Assembly: GCA_900299065.1 (NCBI GenBank)
Contig: OMIJ01000010.1
Span: 1 to 8,612, forward strand
Direction: 5' to 3'
Source: Hyphomicrobiales bacterium
GTDB lineage: Bacteria; Pseudomonadota; Alphaproteobacteria; Rhizobiales; Beijerinckiaceae
Length of the DNA stretch: 8,612 bases
Under the pieces are notes generated by a model, which saw nothing but the letters and a program-made list of their open reading frames with translations, did not search any database and had not been told where the DNA came from. This document shows positions 1 through 6,892 of the stretch, piece after piece. The stretch's first letter is position 1; every line of letters begins with the position of its first letter. A program made the translations under genes and the position numbers.

Positions 1-54
1 GCTGTCACCCGCAAGCGGCCGCGTTCGCAAATCGTGGGTCGTTGCGACGAATGA
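1..54 (+). CDS. ftsW: FtsW, septal peptidoglycan polymerase (3' end only)
   Basis: Only the last 17 codons are in the window, read from base 1 in frame 1 and ending at a TGA at 52-54. The tail reads AVTRKRPRSQIVGRCDE. A basic 'TRKRP' stretch just after the last membrane helix is familiar from the C-terminus of alphaproteobacterial FtsW. The identity rests on that and on position: ftsW directly precedes murG in the dcw cluster of many proteobacteria. FtsW is a SEDS-family membrane protein that polymerises lipid II at the division site. The stop overlaps the murG start as ATGA, which suggests translational coupling. The sequence visible is too short for independent proof of identity. Confidence 0.7.
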   Translation, partial: AVTRKRPRSQIVGRCDE

Positions 55-1184
55 AAGACAAGCGCCCCATTCTCCTGGCCGCCGGTGGCACAGGTGGCCA
101 TTTATTTCCCGCTGAAGCCCTAGCCAATGCGCTGGCGCGGCGCAATTATGATGTCGAGCTTGCCACAGATGAACGCGCTCTGGCCTATGGTGAGAATTTT
201 CCGGCCAAAGCCATTCACACCATTGCCTCAGCAACGCCACGCGGCGGCTCATTGATCAGAAAAGCCCATGCTGCTTTGACTTTGGCTTTGGGCACAGGCA
301 CAGCCTATTTCAAATTACAGAAGATTAAACCCGCTTGCGTGATCGGCTTTGGCGGCTATCCCACAGTGCCGCCCGTTCTCGCAGCAAGTCTGCTCAACAT
401 TCCCTCACTCGTACACGAACAAAATGCAGTGCTGGGGCGCGCCAATCAATTTCTTGCAGGTCGCGTCACCGCTATTGCAACTGGCTTTGCGCAAATCAGT
501 GGCGTGCGAGAAACAGATCGGCGCAAGATTGTGCACACAGGCAATCCCATTCGCCCCGCTGTTTTGCACGCAGCAAAATTAGATTATCTAGACTTTGAAG
601 ATAGCAAATGGCGCATTCTGGTCACCGGCGGCTCGCAAGGCGCACGCGTCATGTCCGATATTGTGCCCCCTGCTTTATCCTTGCTACCGATTGAACTCAG
701 ATCGCGGCTCCTCATCGTTCAGCAAGCGCGCGGCGAGGATGAAGAACGCGTGCGTCTGGCCTATCAACGCCTGGGCATTGAAGCTGAGGTCGCACCCTTC
801 TTTAAAGATCTGCCTCTGCGCATGGCGCAGGCTCATCTCGTTATTGCACGCGCTGGCGCCTCCACTGTTTCCGAGCTTGCCGTGATCGGTCGCCCCTCTA
901 TTCTTGTGCCCTTTCCTTTCGCGCTCGATCAGGATCAGGCCGCTAATGCTGCTCATCTGGCACAAACAGACGCTGCCATTATCATCCCGCAAAATCAGTT
1001 CACACCGCAATGGCTCAGCCAAACACTGCTAGAGAGCTTCAACGCTCCGCGAGACTTGATTCAGCGGGCCCAAGCTGCCAAGAGTGCGGGCCTGCCCGAT
1101 GCTGCCGAGCGTCTGGCGGATCTGGTCCTGCGCCTTGCCTCCCTTTCCCCGCTTGCGGAGCCGCATAATGAAACTGCCGCGTGA
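51..1184 (+). CDS. murG: MurG, UDP-GlcNAc:lipid I N-acetylglucosaminyltransferase
   Basis: MurG transfers GlcNAc from UDP-GlcNAc to lipid I, giving lipid II on the cytoplasmic face of the membrane. The product is 377 residues, a normal MurG length, with the two Rossmann domains of a GT-B fold (family GT28). Visible motifs are the N-terminal glycine-rich loop GGTGGHLFPA (residues 12-21, with His17), FGGYPTVP (100-107), HEQNAVLGRAN (122-132), the second glycine-rich loop TGGSQGAR (192-199), and the UDP-GlcNAc-binding RAGASTVSE (267-275, Glu275 being the likely ribose contact) followed by PFPFALDQDQAAN (287-299). The ATG at 51 is chosen because it forms an ATGA overlap with the ftsW stop and places the first loop at the usual distance. 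An in-frame TTG at 42 is the only alternative close by. The 3' end overlaps murC by 17 nt. Confidence 0.97.
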   Translation: MKDKRPILLAAGGTGGHLFPAEALANALARRNYDVELATDERALAYGENFPAKAIHTIASATPRGGSLIRKAHAALTLALGTGTAYFKLQKIKPACVIGFGGYPTVPPVLAASLLNIPSLVHEQNAVLGRANQFLAGRVTAIATGFAQISGVRETDRRKIVHTGNPIRPAVLHAAKLDYLDFEDSKWRILVTGGSQGARVMSDIVPPALSLLPIELRSRLLIVQQARGEDEERVRLAYQRLGIEAEVAPFFKDLPLRMAQAHLVIARAGASTVSELAVIGRPSILVPFPFALDQDQAANAAHLAQTDAAIIIPQNQFTPQWLSQTLLESFNAPRDLIQRAQAAKSAGLPDAAERLADLVLRLASLSPLAEPHNETAA

Positions 1185-2577
1185 ACTTGGCCCCATCCAT
1201 TTTGTCGGCATTGGCGGCATTGGCATGTCGGGCATTGCAGAAGTGCTGCTCAATCTGGGCTATCGCGTGCAGGGCTCAGATAATTCTGAAAATGCCAATG
1301 TGAAACGCCTACGCGAAAAAGGCGCTGTGATTTTCATTGGTCATGATCCGCGCCATTTGGGCGAAGCCGAAGTGGTCGTCGTCTCCACGGCCATCAAGCG
1401 CGATAATCCCGAACTCACGGCCGCACGCGAAAAGCGCCTGCCTGTGGTGCGCCGGGCAGAAATGCTTGCCGAGCTGATGCGCTTGCGCCAATGCGTTGCG
1501 ATTGCCGGCACACATGGCAAGACGACTACAACATCTCTGGTGGCCACTCTGCTTGATGCCGGCGGCTTTGATCCAACTGTCATCAATGGCGGCATCATCA
1601 ATGCCTATGGCACTAATGCGCGTCTGGGTGCAGGTGAGTGGATGGTGGTGGAAGCAGATGAAAGTGATGGCACTTTTCTCAAACTGCCCGCGGATGTTGC
1701 CATTGTCACAAATATTGATCCTGAACATCTCGATCATTTCCATACCTTCGACGCCATAAAGGAAGCCTTCCGCACCTTCGTTGAAAATCTGCCCTTCTAT
1801 GGTTTTGCTGTCATGTGTCTTGATCATCCCACTGTGCAGGAATTGGTCGGCCGCATAGAGGACAGGCGTGTCATCACCTATGGTGAAAATCCCCAATCAG
1901 ATGTGCGCCTGCTCGATGTGGATTTGAGCGGCGGCACAACCAAATTCAATGTGCTGATCCGCGATCGCGTCACCGCTGATGCCACTTATTTACAAAATCT
2001 CGTTCTGCCCATGCCCGGCCATCACAATGCACTCAATGCCACTGCTGCCATTACAGTGGCGCATCAATTGGGCATGAGCGTTGAGGCTATTCGCAGTGCT
2101 TTGGCACAATTTGGTGGCGTCAAACGCCGCTTCACTCGCACAGGCGAATGGCGCGGCACACTCTTTTTTGATGATTACGGCCACCATCCTGTCGAGATTG
2201 CCGCTGTGCTGCGCGCTGCGCGCGCCTCAACCAAGGCCCGTGTCATTGCCATTGTGCAGCCCCATCGCTACACACGGCTGCAATCCTTGTTCGATCAATT
2301 CGCCACCTGCTTCAATGATGCAGATAGCGTAATCATTGCTGATGTCTATGCCGCAGGCGAAAAACCGATCGAGGGGATTGATCGTGATCATCTGGTTGCC
2401 GCCATCAAAGCCCATGGCCATCGCGATGTGCACGCACTCGAATATCCGGATCGTTTAGCCCATATGCTCTGTGATATGATCAAGGCGGGTGATTATGTCG
2501 TCTGTCTGGGCGCAGGAAATATAACACAATGGGCCTATGCTTTGCCTGATCAATTACAGGCCTTGCAGGGACCTTGA
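1168..2577 (+). CDS. murC: MurC, UDP-N-acetylmuramate--L-alanine ligase
   Basis: MurC is the ATP-dependent cytoplasmic ligase that adds the first amino acid, L-alanine, to UDP-MurNAc. The product is 469 residues, as usual for the family. The N-terminal UDP-binding Rossmann domain shows GIGGIGMSG (14-22). The central ATPase domain has the P-loop GTHGKTTTT (114-122, Lys118), the Mg/ATP segment EADESDGTF (162-170) and NIDPEHLDHF (182-191). The later region shows DDYGHHP (335-341), marking the interdomain Mur-ligase motif, and QPHRYTR (364-370) in the C-terminal domain. The ATG at 1168 is preceded by GGAG at 1157-1160 with 7 nt spacing and starts directly before the Rossmann strand. The frame stays open upstream to a GTG at 1084, but those codons lie inside murG and look like no MurC. 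The start lies 17 nt inside the end of murG, which suggests coupling. Confidence 0.97.
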   Translation: MKLPRELGPIHFVGIGGIGMSGIAEVLLNLGYRVQGSDNSENANVKRLREKGAVIFIGHDPRHLGEAEVVVVSTAIKRDNPELTAAREKRLPVVRRAEMLAELMRLRQCVAIAGTHGKTTTTSLVATLLDAGGFDPTVINGGIINAYGTNARLGAGEWMVVEADESDGTFLKLPADVAIVTNIDPEHLDHFHTFDAIKEAFRTFVENLPFYGFAVMCLDHPTVQELVGRIEDRRVITYGENPQSDVRLLDVDLSGGTTKFNVLIRDRVTADATYLQNLVLPMPGHHNALNATAAITVAHQLGMSVEAIRSALAQFGGVKRRFTRTGEWRGTLFFDDYGHHPVEIAAVLRAARASTKARVIAIVQPHRYTRLQSLFDQFATCFNDADSVIIADVYAAGEKPIEGIDRDHLVAAIKAHGHRDVHALEYPDRLAHMLCDMIKAGDYVVCLGAGNITQWAYALPDQLQALQGP

Positions 2578-2587
2578 GTAGAGCCAG

Positions 2588-3514
2588 ATGAGCTTTCCTG
2601 ATCTGACCGCCGAATTAGAGCAACTCATGCCAGAGGTGCAAGGGCGCGTCATCGCCAATCAACCCTTAGCCCCTTTCACATGGTTTCGCGTCGGTGGACC
2701 CGCGCAAATTTTCTTCCAGCCAGCTGATGAAGACGATTTAGCTTATTTTCTTAGCCGCCTCCCTGCAGAGATCCCTGTCACCATCATCGGCCTTGGCTCC
2801 AATCTCATCGTGCGTGATGGTGGCGTGCCAGGCGTAGTGATCCGGCTTGGCGGCAAGATATTTGGCAAGATCGAAATTCTACCCGATCATCGCTTGCGCA
2901 TTGGCACAGCTGTACCGGATATGAAACTCGCCCGCGCTGCTGCCGAAGCTGGCATTGATGGTCTGGCCTTCATGCGCGGCATACCCGGCTCAATCGGCGG
3001 CGCGCTGCGCATGAATGCAGGCGCACATGGTGGCGAGACGAAAGATATTTTCATCTCGGCCACAGGCGTATTGCGCAGCGGCGAAATCCGCACCTTTACC
3101 CCTGCCGATATGGGCTATGCCTATCGCCACACAGATGTAGCGCCTGATGTGATCTTCACCCACGCACTTTTGCAGGGCCGCCCGGGAGATCCGTCAGCAA
3201 TTTTAGCCGAAATGGACAGGATCACTGCTGCGCGTGAAGCCTCGCAGCCCATTCGAGAAAAGACTGGCGGCTCAACCTTTGCCAATCCCAAGCCACACAG
3301 CGCCTGGCAAGTGATCGATGCGGCCGGCTGTCGTGGCCTGACATTGGGCGATGCACAGGTGAGCGAAATGCATTGCAATTTTCTGATCAATCGCGGTCAG
3401 GCCAGCGCAGCTGATATTGAAGCCCTCGGCGAAGAAGTACGGCGGCGCGTGCGGGAACATTCGGGCATTGAGCTGCGTTGGGAGATCAAGCGCATCGGCA
3501 TTGCGCAAGATTAA
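2588..3514 (+). CDS. murB: MurB, UDP-N-acetylenolpyruvoylglucosamine reductase
   Basis: MurB is the FAD-dependent, NADPH-using reductase that turns UDP-GlcNAc-enolpyruvate into UDP-MurNAc, the substrate of MurC encoded just upstream. The product is 308 residues, matching the shorter (type II, Staphylococcus-like) MurB rather than the longer E. coli form. FAD-binding motifs are WFRVGGPAQ (32-40), GLGSNLIVRDGG (68-79) and GIPGSIGGALRMNAGAHGGE (131-150). The likely catalytic set is Arg180 in YRHTD, Ser229 in KTGGSTFANP, which would protonate the enol intermediate, and Glu299 in WEIKRIG near the C-terminus. The ATG at 2588 lies 10 nt after the murC stop with only a weak purine run (GTAGAG) upstream, so reinitiation after murC is plausible. 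murB between murC and ddl is the usual alphaproteobacterial order. Confidence 0.96.
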   Translation: MSFPDLTAELEQLMPEVQGRVIANQPLAPFTWFRVGGPAQIFFQPADEDDLAYFLSRLPAEIPVTIIGLGSNLIVRDGGVPGVVIRLGGKIFGKIEILPDHRLRIGTAVPDMKLARAAAEAGIDGLAFMRGIPGSIGGALRMNAGAHGGETKDIFISATGVLRSGEIRTFTPADMGYAYRHTDVAPDVIFTHALLQGRPGDPSAILAEMDRITAAREASQPIREKTGGSTFANPKPHSAWQVIDAAGCRGLTLGDAQVSEMHCNFLINRGQASAADIEALGEEVRRRVREHSGIELRWEIKRIGIAQD

Positions 3515-3545
3515 GGCCTATTGAAAGCAGGAAATCAGCGAGCGC

Positions 3546-3560
3546 TTAACCCTGTGTTCA
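3546..3560 (+). promoter_or_regulatory. Possible CtrA-binding site
   Basis: The sequence reads TTAA, 7 nt, then TTCA. The published CtrA consensus in alphaproteobacteria is TTAA-N7-TTAA, so 7 of 8 specified bases match with the correct spacing. It lies about 55-70 nt upstream of the ddl start in a real intergenic gap. CtrA controls division genes in Caulobacter and other alphaproteobacteria, which fits the location. A single near-match of an AT-rich motif can arise by chance, so this is a candidate only. Confidence 0.3.
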
Positions 3561-3602
3561 TGCGAATAGTGAATTTTCTCATGAGCTACAAAGCCTTCAC
3601 AT

Positions 3603-3606
3603 AGGA
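3603..3606 (+). promoter_or_regulatory. Ribosome binding site of ddl
   Basis: AGGA, followed by AA, lies 8 nt before the ATG at 3615. It is the clearest Shine-Dalgarno of the upstream half of the window and fixes the ddl start. It suggests that ddl is translated independently rather than by coupling to murB, which ends 100 nt earlier. Confidence 0.8.
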
Positions 3607-3614
3607 AATCCATT

Positions 3615-4535
3615 ATGAAACATGTCGCCGTGCTCATGGGCGGATGGTCATCAGAGCGCGAGGTGTCGCTCAGGTCCGGCATGGCCTGCGTCAAAGCGCT
3701 GCAAGACAGAGGCTTTAAAGTCACGCCTGTCGATGTGGATCGCACAGTGGCTACAAGATTGGGTGAGATTAGGCCGGATGTTGCACTCAATGCGCTACAT
3801 GGTCCCTTTGGTGAGGACGGTACGATTCAGGGCATTCTGGAAGTGATGAACATTCCTTATACCCATTCAGGCGTGCTCGCCTCGGCTCTGGCCATGAATA
3901 AGGCCATGGCCAAGATTGTCATGGCAGCAGCGGGAGTCCCCGTCCCCGCCGGGCGCACGGTCAATCGGCGTGAGGCAGCTAAAGCCCATGTTTTGCCACC
4001 CCCCTATGTGCTCAAGCCCATTGCCGAGGGCTCTTCCTATGGCGTGTTCATCATCAAAGAAGATCAGACCCATCCCCCGCAGGAATTGAACCGGGAAGAT
4101 TGGCCCTATGGCGAGACCCTTTTGGCTGAACCCTTCATCGCCGGGCGAGAGTTAACCTGCGCTGTAATGGGGGATCGGGCTTTGGATGTGATCGATATCC
4201 GCGCGGCCGATGGCGGTTGGTATGATTACACAGCAAAATATTCAAAAGGCGGCTCAATTCACATTCTTCCTGCTTCTCTTAAAGGAAATATTTACCAAAA
4301 GATTCAAGAGTTGAGTTTGAAGGCCCACAAGGCTCTTGGATGTCGCGGCGTGAGTCGGTCTGACTTTCGATATGATGATCGGCCAGATGGCTCTGGCGAA
4401 CTCGTCCTACTGGAAGTGAATACCCAACCCGGCATGACAGAGACCTCTTTGGTGCCCGAACTTGCAGCCCATGTGGGCCTATCGTTTGGTGAGCTTGTCC
4501 AATGGATGGTGGAAGACGCCTCCTGCAACCGGTAA
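3615..4535 (+). CDS. ddl: Ddl, D-alanine--D-alanine ligase (DdlB type)
   Basis: Ddl is the cytoplasmic ATP-grasp ligase that joins two D-alanines into the dipeptide ending the peptidoglycan stem. The product is 306 residues, the same length as E. coli DdlB. Motifs in order are the N-terminal LMGGWSSEREVSLRSG (7-22, Glu14 matching the D-Ala-binding Glu15 of E. coli) and ALHGPFGEDGTIQG. These are followed by KP-AEGSSYG (Ser140 matching Ser150), the omega-loop YDYTAKY (203-209, Tyr209 matching Tyr216), RSD (248-250) and LLEVNTQPGMTETSLVPE, with metal ligands Glu267 and Asn269. The active site looks complete. AGGA 8 nt upstream supports the start. The 3' end overlaps ftsQ by 34 nt. Two GANTC sites lie at 4301-4305 and 4352-4356, 150-200 nt before ftsQ. 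Confidence 0.96.
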   Translation: MKHVAVLMGGWSSEREVSLRSGMACVKALQDRGFKVTPVDVDRTVATRLGEIRPDVALNALHGPFGEDGTIQGILEVMNIPYTHSGVLASALAMNKAMAKIVMAAAGVPVPAGRTVNRREAAKAHVLPPPYVLKPIAEGSSYGVFIIKEDQTHPPQELNREDWPYGETLLAEPFIAGRELTCAVMGDRALDVIDIRAADGGWYDYTAKYSKGGSIHILPASLKGNIYQKIQELSLKAHKALGCRGVSRSDFRYDDRPDGSGELVLLEVNTQPGMTETSLVPELAAHVGLSFGELVQWMVEDASCNR

Positions 4536-5479
4536 ATCAGGGGTTTTCTCCTGCAGCGGGCTTGCGCCCGGCTGTTGCCGGCTATGGCATGGACACCGCA
4601 TCCACCCCTGCAATGCTGCCCATACTCAGCCGCCGCAGGCAGCGTCGCCCTGGCTTTTTTGCTTCGAGCTTAAATCTGCTCAATAAAAAGGGGGCCGGCT
4701 GGGCCCTGACCTTGATGTTAATGCTGGGAACCGGCGCCTATGGCGCGGTGCGCGGCGGTCATTATGACAGCTGGATCACCCAAAATGGGGCTCCTGCCGA
4801 TATTCTGGCGCGTGGTCTGGGGCTGGGCCTGAAATCGATCACCATTTCTGGCCAGCGCGAACTCAGCTCGGGCGAAATTCTCGAAGTCGCCGGGATCAGC
4901 GAACTCAATTCCCTTCTTTTCCTTGATGCACAGAATGTGCGCGAGCGTCTGCGCACCCTGCCACTCATCAAGGATGCCGATGTTCATAAGCTCTATCCCG
5001 ATCGCCTGATGATCGACATTGCCGAGCGCGAGCCCTTCGCCCTTTGGCAGAAGGATGGTCAGGTCATGCTGATCTCGGCCGAAGGCACGGTGATTGATGT
5101 GATGCGTGACCAGCGCTTTGCCACTTTGCCTTTTGTGGTGGGCGATGGCGCCGAAATGCGTGTCGGCGAATTCATCAAAATTCTCGATGCTAATCCTGAC
5201 ATGCGCGATCAGATCCGCGCTGGCGTTTTGGTGGCCCAGCGCCGCTGGAACCTGAAACTCAACTCTGGCATTGATATTAAATTGCCCGAAGCCAATCCCG
5301 CTCAGGCTCTGGCTGGTCTCACGCGCCTTGAGCGAGAAGGCCGCTTGCTGGGAAAAGACATTGTCTCGGTTGATTTGCGCATGCCCGGCCGCGCTGTTGT
5401 GCGCCTGTCGGAAGATGCCGCCAATGCAAGAGCCGAAGCGCAGGCGCGTAAAAATCGCGGGAAGGGAGGCACAACATGA
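4502..5479 (+). CDS. ftsQ: FtsQ, cell division protein (POTRA-domain bitopic membrane protein)
   Basis: FtsQ is a single-pass membrane protein that recruits FtsB/FtsL and later septal proteins to the ring. The product from this start is 325 residues. It has an Arg-rich cytoplasmic segment (SRRRQRRPG, 43-51), one membrane helix (about 64-83, GWALTLMLMLGTGAYGAV), and a periplasmic POTRA domain (about 111-181) beginning LKSITISGQRELSSGEIL and containing LPLIKDADVHKLYPDRL. The FtsQ beta domain follows, then a charged tail. The start is uncertain. The ATG at 4502 has GGTGAG at 4488-4493 (8 nt spacing) but lies 34 nt inside ddl. ATG 4589 (residue 30) would avoid the overlap but has no Shine-Dalgarno, so I prefer 4502. 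The stop overlaps ftsA as ATGA. Identity rests on architecture plus position, as FtsQ sequence is poorly conserved. Confidence 0.93.
   Translation: MDGGRRLLQPVNQGFSPAAGLRPAVAGYGMDTASTPAMLPILSRRRQRRPGFFASSLNLLNKKGAGWALTLMLMLGTGAYGAVRGGHYDSWITQNGAPADILARGLGLGLKSITISGQRELSSGEILEVAGISELNSLLFLDAQNVRERLRTLPLIKDADVHKLYPDRLMIDIAEREPFALWQKDGQVMLISAEGTVIDVMRDQRFATLPFVVGDGAEMRVGEFIKILDANPDMRDQIRAGVLVAQRRWNLKLNSGIDIKLPEANPAQALAGLTRLEREGRLLGKDIVSVDLRMPGRAVVRLSEDAANARAEAQARKNRGKGGTT
5464..5469 (+). promoter_or_regulatory. Ribosome binding site of ftsA
   Basis: GGGAGG at the 3' end of ftsQ, 6 nt before the ftsA ATG, is the strongest Shine-Dalgarno seen here. Together with the ATGA overlap it fixes the ftsA start and suggests efficient coupled translation of ftsQ and ftsA. 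Confidence 0.8.
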
Positions 5480-6792
5480 GTTCGTATAATGTGACCCCCC
5501 GCATGAAGCCCCTGTCTTCACGCAAAAGCGCCATTCTCTGCGCGCTCGACATTGGCTCATCCAAGATTGTCTGTCTGATCGCCAGGCTCATTCCGATGGA
5601 AGCCTCGGAAACCTTGCGCGGGCGCACGCACAAGTGCCGCATTCTGGGCATTGGCCATCAACGCTCGCGCGGCATCAAGGCCGGCACAGTCGTGGATATG
5701 GACGAGGCCGAACAGGCCATTCGCATGACAGTCGATGCCGCAGAACGCATGGCTGGCGTGCAAGTTGAAAGCGTGATCGTCAATGTCACAGGCGGTCGGC
5801 TTAATTCGCAACATTATCAGGCCCGAATTCAGATTGGTGGCCATTCGGTCACCGATCGCGATCTCCACCGCGTGCTTGAGGCCGCTGCTGCCAAGACCGC
5901 CAGTCAGGGCCAGGCTGTCCTTCATTCTCTGCCCACCGGCTTTTCACTCGATGCCACTAAGGGAATTCGTGATCCCAAAGGCATGATGGGAGACCATCTG
6001 GGCGCGCAAATGCATGTTGTGGGCTGCGATGTGGCCGCAACACGCAATCTCATGCTGGCCATTGAGCGCTGCCATCTCGATGTCGAGGCCATGGTCGCCA
6101 CACCCTATGCCTCGGGCCTGTCGGGCCTTGTCGATGATGAGGCCGATATGGGCACTGTGCTGATCGATATGGGCGGCGGCACAACCTCAATCGGTGTCTT
6201 TAATGGCGGCCATCTGGTTCATACAGATGCCATTGCCGTTGGCGGCAATCATGTCACCATGGACATTGCGCGCGGCCTGACCATACGCATGTCAGATGCC
6301 GAGCGTCTCAAGACACTCTATGGCTCTTGCATATCTTCAGCTTCCGATGATCGCGAAACACTCGCCGTCTCGCAAGTTGGTGATGATGGCGATCATGCCC
6401 ATCACATTCCCAAATCGCATCTGGTCCGCATCATTCGTCCCCGCGTCGAAGAGATTTTGGAACTGGTGCGCGACCGTCTCACCGCAGCCGGTCTCTCAGC
6501 TGGATCACGTCAGCGTGTTGTGCTGACGGGCGGAGCATGTCAATTGACGGGTATGCCCGAATCAGCTCGGCGTATATTGTCGAGTCAGGTGCGTATCGGG
6601 CGTCCTCTTGGAATTCAGGGCCTTCCTGAATCCGCCAAGAGCCCCGGCTTTTCGGCCTCGCTCGGATTGCTGATCTATCCTCAGGTTGCGGGCATCGAAC
6701 ATTTCGAGCCGAGGCGATCACAAGTAATGAAGAGTACGGGTACAGATGGATATGTTTCCCGCGTTGGGAAATGGCTCCGGGAGAGTTTCTGA
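5476..6792 (+). CDS. ftsA: FtsA, actin-like membrane tether of FtsZ
   Basis: FtsA is an actin/Hsp70-superfamily ATPase that binds the FtsZ C-terminal peptide and anchors the Z ring to the inner membrane, helping recruit later division proteins. The product is 438 residues. The phosphate-1 motif is ALDIGSSK (23-30). Next comes the FtsA-specific 1C region with RGIKAGTVVDMDEAEQAI and VIVNVTGG. The phosphate-2 motif IDMGGGTT is at 230-237 and the adenosine motif VVLTGGACQLTG at 348-359. The last residues VGKWLRESF form the amphipathic membrane-targeting helix, so the protein is complete. The ATG at 5476 overlaps the ftsQ stop by 4 nt behind GGGAGG. The N-terminus is about 10 residues longer than in E. 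coli FtsA. Three GANTC sites cluster at 6559-6632 in its 3' part, possibly relevant to ftsZ expression. Confidence 0.97.
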   Translation: MSSYNVTPRMKPLSSRKSAILCALDIGSSKIVCLIARLIPMEASETLRGRTHKCRILGIGHQRSRGIKAGTVVDMDEAEQAIRMTVDAAERMAGVQVESVIVNVTGGRLNSQHYQARIQIGGHSVTDRDLHRVLEAAAAKTASQGQAVLHSLPTGFSLDATKGIRDPKGMMGDHLGAQMHVVGCDVAATRNLMLAIERCHLDVEAMVATPYASGLSGLVDDEADMGTVLIDMGGGTTSIGVFNGGHLVHTDAIAVGGNHVTMDIARGLTIRMSDAERLKTLYGSCISSASDDRETLAVSQVGDDGDHAHHIPKSHLVRIIRPRVEEILELVRDRLTAAGLSAGSRQRVVLTGGACQLTGMPESARRILSSQVRIGRPLGIQGLPESAKSPGFSASLGLLIYPQVAGIEHFEPRRSQVMKSTGTDGYVSRVGKWLRESF

Positions 6793-6892
6793 GTAATCAA
6801 ACGCTGATGGACCGGGCGGCGCGGCACCCTCCAGTCCTTTGGTAAATGTGAACATGAGCACGGGCGAAACAGCCCAAGTTGAGAGGCCAGAC
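6793..6892. other. 100-nt gap between ftsA and ftsZ
   Basis: This is the second of two 100-nt gaps. It holds the ftsZ ribosome binding site at its right end and an in-frame but unlikely ATG at 6854. I see no TTAA-N7-TTAA CtrA motif, no GANTC site, no convincing -35/-10 pair and no terminator hairpin. If ftsZ has its own promoter it may lie further upstream within ftsA. Confidence 0.7.
6881..6886 (+). promoter_or_regulatory. Ribosome binding site of ftsZ
   Basis: GAGAGG lies 6 nt before the ATG at 6893. The alternative in-frame ATG at 6854 has no purine-rich tract at suitable spacing, so this site decides the start. Confidence 0.75.

Larger units (their letters stand above)
3515..3614. other. 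100-nt gap between murB and ddl
   Basis: This is one of only two gaps in the window longer than about 10 nt. It is more AT-rich than the flanking genes and contains a CtrA-like motif (3546-3560) and the ddl ribosome binding site. It also holds an open frame of 14 codons (3560-3604) with no Shine-Dalgarno sequence. I see no stem-loop with a T-run that would act as an intrinsic terminator, so read-through from murB is likely. TTGAAA at 3521 resembles a -35 box but has no good -10 at the right spacing. Confidence 0.7.

Noticed and set aside
42..50. TTG start for murG nine bases before ATG 51
   Set aside because: The ATG gives the typical ATGA overlap with the ftsW stop and the TTG adds only three residues with no better ribosome binding site.
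1084..1167. Upstream extension of murC to GTG 1084
   Set aside because: These codons overlap murG in another frame and do not resemble the MurC N-terminus; ATG 1168 has a Shine-Dalgarno at correct spacing.
1309..1896. Antisense open frame (195 codons) opposite murC
   Set aside because: It is entirely opposite conserved MurC motifs and its translation has no recognisable features.
4718..5560. Antisense open frame (280 codons) opposite ftsQ and the ftsA start
   Set aside because: It is a shadow of the ftsQ codons, without a ribosome binding site or recognisable domains, and it crosses the ftsQ-ftsA junction.
6544..6578. TTGACG at 6544 paired with TATATT at 6573 as a sigma-70 promoter
   Set aside because: The spacer is 23 nt, well beyond the usual 16-18, so I do not call a promoter, though the GANTC cluster there is reported as a finding.
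6854..6892. ATG 6854 as ftsZ start, adding 13 residues
   Set aside because: It has no Shine-Dalgarno, and the family normally begins with MTINL, encoded from 6893 behind GAGAGG.
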